Assembly: GCA_021323855.1 (NCBI GenBank)
Contig: JAJPKE010000009.1
Location: 124,001-188,000 of the forward strand
Length of the DNA stretch: 64,000 nucleotides
DNA from: Chloroflexota bacterium
GTDB taxonomy: Bacteria > Chloroflexota > Ktedonobacteria > Ktedonobacterales > JADMIN01
Direction of reading: 5' to 3'
Shown here: positions 60,613 to 64,000 of the stretch, one piece after another
Layout: each line of letters opens with the position of its first letter
Position numbering within the stretch: position 1 is the first letter of the stretch
Translations under genes and position numbers: made by a program
Notes under the pieces: generated by a model
Told to the model about the DNA's origin: nothing
Seen by the model: the letters and a program-made list of their open reading frames with translations, nothing else
The model's database searches: none

Positions 60613-60675
60613 GGCCGGCGCAGGCTTCCAGCTCGATAACACGCTCTAGCGAAGGAAGAGGAGGCTCGTACTACC

Positions 60676-62070
60676 ATGCCCTACACTCCCACCAACTGGA
60701 TCAATGGCACCACGGCACTCAACCAGACGGCCATGAACAACCTGGAGAGCCAATATACCGAGGCCACGAACAGCTATAATCCAGATCTCTTCACCAGCGG
60801 TTTCGTGCTGACGGGCTTGTTCTGCTCAAAAGACGGCTCGATCAGCAACCAGTTGGATTTCGGCACTGGCGTCTACTATGCGCTGCAAGCGGATGGCACT
60901 ACCCGCCGCCGCGCGCTCTCTGCCAGCCATTTCACTACCAGTGTCGCCTCAACTACCTACTATTTCGATGCGAATCCCGACGGCACGACAAGCTGGGGCA
61001 CTGCCCATAGCGGCCAGACCAATTATCTGCCGATTTGCCAGGTCACGACCGACGCCAGCGGCAATATCCTCACCGTCACCGATATGCGCAACCGCACCGC
61101 TACCTTGTGGCCGAATCTGATCGGGACGGCAGGCGATACCGGCGGCAAGCTCGGCTTTGGGGCGACGACCGTCTGGGGCAGCTCGCTCTCGATTGACCAG
61201 TTAGGCAGCGCCGTCGGCACGGCGCAGGCGCAACCCACCGCACCGACTTTAGCCCTGGCTGCTGGCGGCTCGATGGGCACCGGCGCCTACCAGTACGTCG
61301 TGACGCTGATGAGCGTCAATGGCGAGTCGCAGGCGGGAGCCATTGCCAGCATCACGACGACGAGCGGCAACAATACCGTCAACCTGACCAATATTCCAAC
61401 CGGCCCGACGGGCACGATTGGCCGCAACATCTACCGGACGGCGGTTGGTGGGTCCGTCTTCAAACTGCTGCGCACGCTGCACGACAACACCACGACGACC
61501 TACACGGATACCAATGCAGATGGCAACCTCAACAACCAGAATCCGCCGGCGCATCCGACGATGGGCGCGGATGTCTGGAAGAACAGCGGTGGCTCCACGG
61601 TGGCCGCTGTGTTTGCCGACGGCGCAGCGCAATTCCAGAGCATCGCCTCATTGAATGGACAGGCGACCGGCGGCGCGTTTGGAGTTCCGCCTATCATCAA
61701 TGTCTGGCAGGTATCCAGTGGGTTGACCGGCACGACTTTGCATAGCCTAGCGGCAATTACCGTTCCTTCCACTGGCATCTACCGCTTCGTTGGGGCGATT
61801 TATCCGGCAGCAACGGGCAACAATACCATCACCTTCTACGTGAGTTTTACGTCGGCCTATACCAATGGGACCGAACTGCAATGGTTTGTCGTGGCAAATG
61901 GAACCTCACAGCAGTTGAATGCGCTGACCATTTCCGGCCCAATTGATTATCAGGTTTCGCTGGGGGGCATCTATGTTCTGGGTGGCACCACCCTGACGCC
62001 GAAGTGGCAGAACGGCAATGGGATCGCCACCAGCGATCAGGTCTACATCATCATGGAGCGGCTAGCGTAG
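60676..62070 (+). CDS. Tail-fibre-like / minor structural protein
   Basis: 464 residues, mostly beta-strands with Gly/Ser/Thr/Asn repeats. The N-terminus YTPTNWINGTTALNQTAMNNLESQYTEA resembles the start of phage tail-fibre and minor structural proteins that attach to a baseplate. The C-terminal part has the compact beta-rich pattern of a receptor-binding head. GAGGAGG lies about 11 nt before the ATG. Presumed adsorption protein of a particle that the element either builds with a helper or modifies. Confidence 0.7.
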   Translation: MPYTPTNWINGTTALNQTAMNNLESQYTEATNSYNPDLFTSGFVLTGLFCSKDGSISNQLDFGTGVYYALQADGTTRRRALSASHFTTSVASTTYYFDANPDGTTSWGTAHSGQTNYLPICQVTTDASGNILTVTDMRNRTATLWPNLIGTAGDTGGKLGFGATTVWGSSLSIDQLGSAVGTAQAQPTAPTLALAAGGSMGTGAYQYVVTLMSVNGESQAGAIASITTTSGNNTVNLTNIPTGPTGTIGRNIYRTAVGGSVFKLLRTLHDNTTTTYTDTNADGNLNNQNPPAHPTMGADVWKNSGGSTVAAVFADGAAQFQSIASLNGQATGGAFGVPPIINVWQVSSGLTGTTLHSLAAITVPSTGIYRFVGAIYPAATGNNTITFYVSFTSAYTNGTELQWFVVANGTSQQLNALTISGPIDYQVSLGGIYVLGGTTLTPKWQNGNGIATSDQVYIIMERLA

Positions 62071-62122
62071 TGTACGCGGCAGAGCAGCAGCACAGCCAAG
62101 AAACGAGAGGCAAGAGACACAA

Positions 62123-62302
62123 ATGGAACAAAAGACCGAAGCGCCACAAGAGCAGGTCGTGCAGGTGCGTGCCGATCTTCTAGGCGACTTCCAGCGACTG
62201 GCACTGCTCGCGGCACATCATGAGAGCCTATTGGCAGGTCTCCGCAAAGAACTCGCCGAATATCATTGTGAGCTACCAGGACCCCTCGAACACCCCCAAT
62301 GA
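62123..62302 (+). CDS. Small helical protein
   Basis: 59 residues, short enough to be overlooked: MEQKTEAPQEQVVQVR... through a helix LLGDFQRLALLAAHHESLLAGLRKELAEY. GAGAGG precedes the ATG. It sits between the fibre-like gene and the integrase. Not recognised; a chaperone-like or fibre-assembly helper is possible but unsupported. Confidence 0.45.
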   Translation: MEQKTEAPQEQVVQVRADLLGDFQRLALLAAHHESLLAGLRKELAEYHCELPGPLEHPQ

Positions 62303-62402
62303 TTATGTGACGACGATCATCGAGCGAGTGGGATAACGTGATGCCCAGATGATGAGCCTGGGTGTTGCTGTATCTTGACACCGACGGCGATAGCCCTTCC
62401 TG

Positions 62403-62439
62403 GTCAACACTTGACACTATAGCAACCATACTGTATACT
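62403..62439 (+). promoter_or_regulatory. Integrase promoter with overlapping palindrome
   Basis: TTGACA (62411-62416) and TATACT (62434-62439) with exactly 17-bp spacing, the best promoter of the element. A 13-bp palindrome GTCAA-CAC-TTGAC (62403-62415) overlaps the -35, a good place for a repressor. Confidence 0.8.
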
Positions 62440-62504
62440 GCGGTCATTGCTTTATGTCTACTTGGTAGTTGATGGGCAAGCGATGAAAGGCAGGTACAGC
62501 ACAC

Positions 62505-63635
62505 ATGGCAGGTAAGAAACGTGGCAATGGGGAAGGTTCGATCTACCCGCGCAAAGATGGGCGCTACGAGGCACGTCTGACGTTGCCAGATGGCTCACAC
62601 AAATCGTTCTATGCCAAGACGCGCCAGGAGGCCGCGCGCCAGCTCGCAGCGGCGCTTCACGACGTACACCAGGGCTTGCCTATCGTGGCAGAGAAACAGA
62701 CCGTAGAGCGGTTCCTGGCGCATTGGCTCGATATCCGGCGCCACAATACGAAGCCACAGACTTGGCTACGCTATGAGATCGCTATCCGCGTGCATCTGCT
62801 ACCGGCGCTGGGACGCATCAAACTCTCGCGGCTGACGGCTCAGCAGGTGGAGCAACTGCTAGCAGCGAAACTCGATAGTGATCTTTCCCCTACCAGTGTG
62901 GTTCTTATTCACACGGTGCTACGAACGGCGCTGAATCACGCGCTCCGGCAAGGGCTGGTAGCGCGGAACGTGGCGACGCTGGTGAGGGCGCCGCGCCCGG
63001 CGAAGACAGAGATGCAGGTGTTGAGCGCGGAGCAGGTACAGGCGCTCTTCCAGGCAGCCAAAGGTGACAGGTTAGAGGCGCTCTATGTGCTGGCCGTTGC
63101 GACCGGCATGCGCTCCAGCGAACTCCTGGGCTTACAGTGGGAAGATCTGCACCTAGATGATGCGTGGCTTCAGGTGCAGCATCAGATAGGGTTTACCAAA
63201 GGCAGCGGCTGGTATCTCGATACCCCTAAGACGAAAGGCTCACGTCGGCGTATTGACTTGCCGCCGATGGCCGTCGAGGCGCTGCGCACCCATCGCACGC
63301 GGCAACTGGAAGAACGCCTGATGATGGGGCCGGCCTGGGAAGAGCATGGCTTTGTCTTCCCTAATGAGATCGGAGAGCCAATCAGAGGCACGGCGCTCTT
63401 AGCGAACAGATTCCGGCCGCTCTTGAAGCGTGCTGGACTGCCAGCCATCAGGCTGCATGACCTACGCCATACCGCCGCGACGATGCTCTTAGAGGCGAAT
63501 ACGCCAACGAAAGTCGTTGCGGAGATGCTGGGACATGCCAACGTTGGAATCACCAGTGACCGCTATCAACATGTGACGGTCAGCATGCAACAGCAGGCGG
63601 CAATGACAATGCAACGGCTACTTGCTGGAAACTGA
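62505..63635 (+). CDS. Tyrosine-type site-specific integrase
   Basis: 376 residues. N-terminal AP2-like DNA-binding domain (NGEGSIYPRKDGRYEARLTLPDG), a SAM-like core-binding domain (about residues 62-150), then the catalytic domain with R203 (TGMRSSELL), H318 and R321 (LHDLRHTA), H344 (LGHANVG) and the nucleophile Y354 (DRYQHV). All catalytic residues are intact, so it should be active. It lies 24 bp from the right inner repeat and 150 bp from the right core, and carries its own promoter. Confidence 0.93.
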   Translation: MAGKKRGNGEGSIYPRKDGRYEARLTLPDGSHKSFYAKTRQEAARQLAAALHDVHQGLPIVAEKQTVERFLAHWLDIRRHNTKPQTWLRYEIAIRVHLLPALGRIKLSRLTAQQVEQLLAAKLDSDLSPTSVVLIHTVLRTALNHALRQGLVARNVATLVRAPRPAKTEMQVLSAEQVQALFQAAKGDRLEALYVLAVATGMRSSELLGLQWEDLHLDDAWLQVQHQIGFTKGSGWYLDTPKTKGSRRRIDLPPMAVEALRTHRTRQLEERLMMGPAWEEHGFVFPNEIGEPIRGTALLANRFRPLLKRAGLPAIRLHDLRHTAATMLLEANTPTKVVAEMLGHANVGITSDRYQHVTVSMQQQAAMTMQRLLAGN

Positions 63636-63784
63636 GGAAAGTTGACCTGTTTTGCGCGGGTTGCCGTCAGGGTTGCCGTCAAATGAGCAATGACCGTCAT
63701 CACGAGGCAGGATTGAGAGGGAAGGAACCCGCATCCATTCAAGGTTTGTGTCATCAGGGCAGCGCAAGTCATAACAGAGGAAGT
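63636..63784. other. Right end of the element (non-coding)
   Basis: Holds the right inner repeat 63660-63682 and a further CCGTCA motif at 63691. The left arm CATAACAGAG (63770-63779) of an inverted repeat pairs with CTCTGTTATG (63799-63808). The right core lies between the arms, its last base forming the first base of the right arm. Confidence 0.65.
63660..63682 (+). repeat. Right copy of the inner 23-bp terminal repeat
   Basis: GTTGCCGTCA-GGGTT-GCCGTCAA, matching the left copy at 20 of 23 positions and internally repeated with 12-bp period (63660 and 63672). Confidence 0.65.
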
Positions 63785-64000
63785 GTGAACAGACCATTCT
63801 CTGTTATGCTAGCACTCGCAGCACTGTGTGTCAATTTACGGCGTGCATATATGGGGCCAGCTTGGAGCCAGTTTGAGATCAAGACCGGCGTCGCTCCAAC
63901 GTCCCTACAACGCCTCGAAAACGATATCTTGTGCCCCTTCCCAAAGGACCAGCCGCCCAAGCTCCCGCAGGTGTTCTTTTCCTTCGGTGATGGTCAAGAA
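63785..64000 (+). CDS. Partial chromosomal helix-turn-helix gene at the right junction
   Basis: Open from a GTG at 63785 to the window edge, 72 codons, incomplete. Contains SQFEIKTGVAPTSLQRLEND, a Cro/CI-type helix-turn-helix, so it looks like a regulator. The right core covers its first codons. AGAGGAAG just before the GTG is element sequence, implying the element may supply a new ribosome site after integration. The left junction reads LNRPF in the same frame; the uninterrupted gene would have read through the core. Confidence 0.55.
   Translation, partial: MNRPFSVMLALAALCVNLRRAYMGPAWSQFEIKTGVAPTSLQRLENDILCPFPKDQPPKLPQVFFSFGDGQE
63786..63799 (+). repeat. attR candidate core (direct repeat, right copy)
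   Basis: TGAACAGACCATTC, identical to the left copy at 49698-49711, placed 103 bp outside the right inner repeat. Codons 2-5 of the partial HTH gene overlap it. Confidence 0.7.

Larger units (their letters stand above)
49698..63799. mobile_element. Integrated 14.1-kb phage-derived element (satellite-like)
   Basis: Bounded by an exact 14-bp direct repeat TGAACAGACCATTC, with a tyrosine integrase whose stop is 150 bp from the right repeat. Contents from left: HTH gene, SWIM-Zn protein, XRE-type regulator, membrane/HTH protein, Zn-ribbon proteins, excisionase-like protein, primase-helicase, several small proteins, HK97-gp10-like and tail-fibre-like proteins, integrase. No terminase, portal, capsid, protease or tape measure is present, so this is not a complete prophage. 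Genes are intact and overlapping, arguing against decay. Phage satellite is the best reading; integrative plasmid/ICE-like is an alternative. Confidence 0.75.

Noticed and set aside
63769..63960. A 63-codon minus-strand frame spanning the right junction.
   Set aside because: It crosses the recombination core and has no RBS; the plus-strand HTH frame is far more protein-like.
49573..63999. A complete prophage.
   Set aside because: No terminase, portal, capsid, protease or tape-measure gene could be found although the reading frames are intact; only gp10-like and fibre-like proteins are present.

Overview
Organism. The window looks like a chromosomal segment of a Chloroflexota bacterium, most probably a soil Ktedonobacteria-type lineage. 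This is an inference from gene content and style (many GT-C membrane glycosyltransferases, a Ctc/TL5-type L25, TatA plus TatC, ComEA and prepilin peptidase scattered as single genes, purine-rich Shine-Dalgarno sites, moderately high GC). No rRNA or tRNA gene was seen that could settle it. LAYOUT. 1-49.6 kb is ordinary chromosome made of short operons on both strands. In order: tatA-tatC; a small membrane gene; a Cys/Met-metabolism PLP enzyme; a DUF4261-like and a CpXC protein; a PD40 propeller lipid- or membrane-anchored protein; a DUF2085 membrane protein; three consecutive GT-C glycosyltransferases (the third a double-length fusion) followed by nth; a DUF2254-like membrane protein facing an 888-residue protein with a phosphotransferase domain; rocA; comEA-mobA; an FTR1 iron permease; prepilin peptidase; rplY/ctc; a succinate-semialdehyde-type dehydrogenase; a histidine phosphatase; a VirB11-like ATPase; a leucine-degradation operon (enoyl-CoA hydratase, biotin carboxylase/BCCP subunit, HMG-CoA lyase); a queuosine-precursor transporter; a phosphoesterase and a sarcosine-oxidase-family flavoenzyme; clpC; ybaK; a family-2 glycosyltransferase; an HD hydrolase; a DgcA/DgcN-like pair (D-glutamate catabolism); metG; and a 2-oxoacid dehydrogenase E2. 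ELEMENT. From about 49.70 to 63.80 kb there is a 14.1-kb integrated element. It is bounded by an exact 14-bp direct repeat (49698-49711 and 63786-63799). Inside each end, 102-103 bp from the core, lies a second pair of near-identical 23-bp repeats. A tyrosine integrase with its own near-consensus promoter sits next to the right end. At the left end a small HTH gene and a SWIM zinc-finger gene diverge from a control region full of 10-bp-phased GGTTAATAT-type repeats. The rightward run then holds an XRE-type regulator, a membrane/HTH protein, Zn-ribbon proteins, an excisionase-like HTH protein, a 927-residue primase-TOPRIM-ATPase with an iteron-like repeat cluster in its 3' end, small DNA-binding proteins, a coiled-coil protein, an HK97-gp10-like protein, a tail-fibre-like protein, and the integrase. 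Terminase, portal, capsid and tape-measure genes are absent although the genes are tightly packed and intact. This suggests a phage satellite or other phage-derived mobile island rather than a complete or decayed prophage. The right junction falls in codons 1-5 of a chromosomal HTH gene that runs off the window. HOW THE ELEMENT MAY WORK (inference). The left divergent promoters would form the maintenance/excision switch; the primase-helicase with its repeat cluster would replicate the excised form; a parS-like palindrome at 59600-59611 might recruit the host ParB; gp10-like and fibre-like proteins would adapt a helper phage particle.
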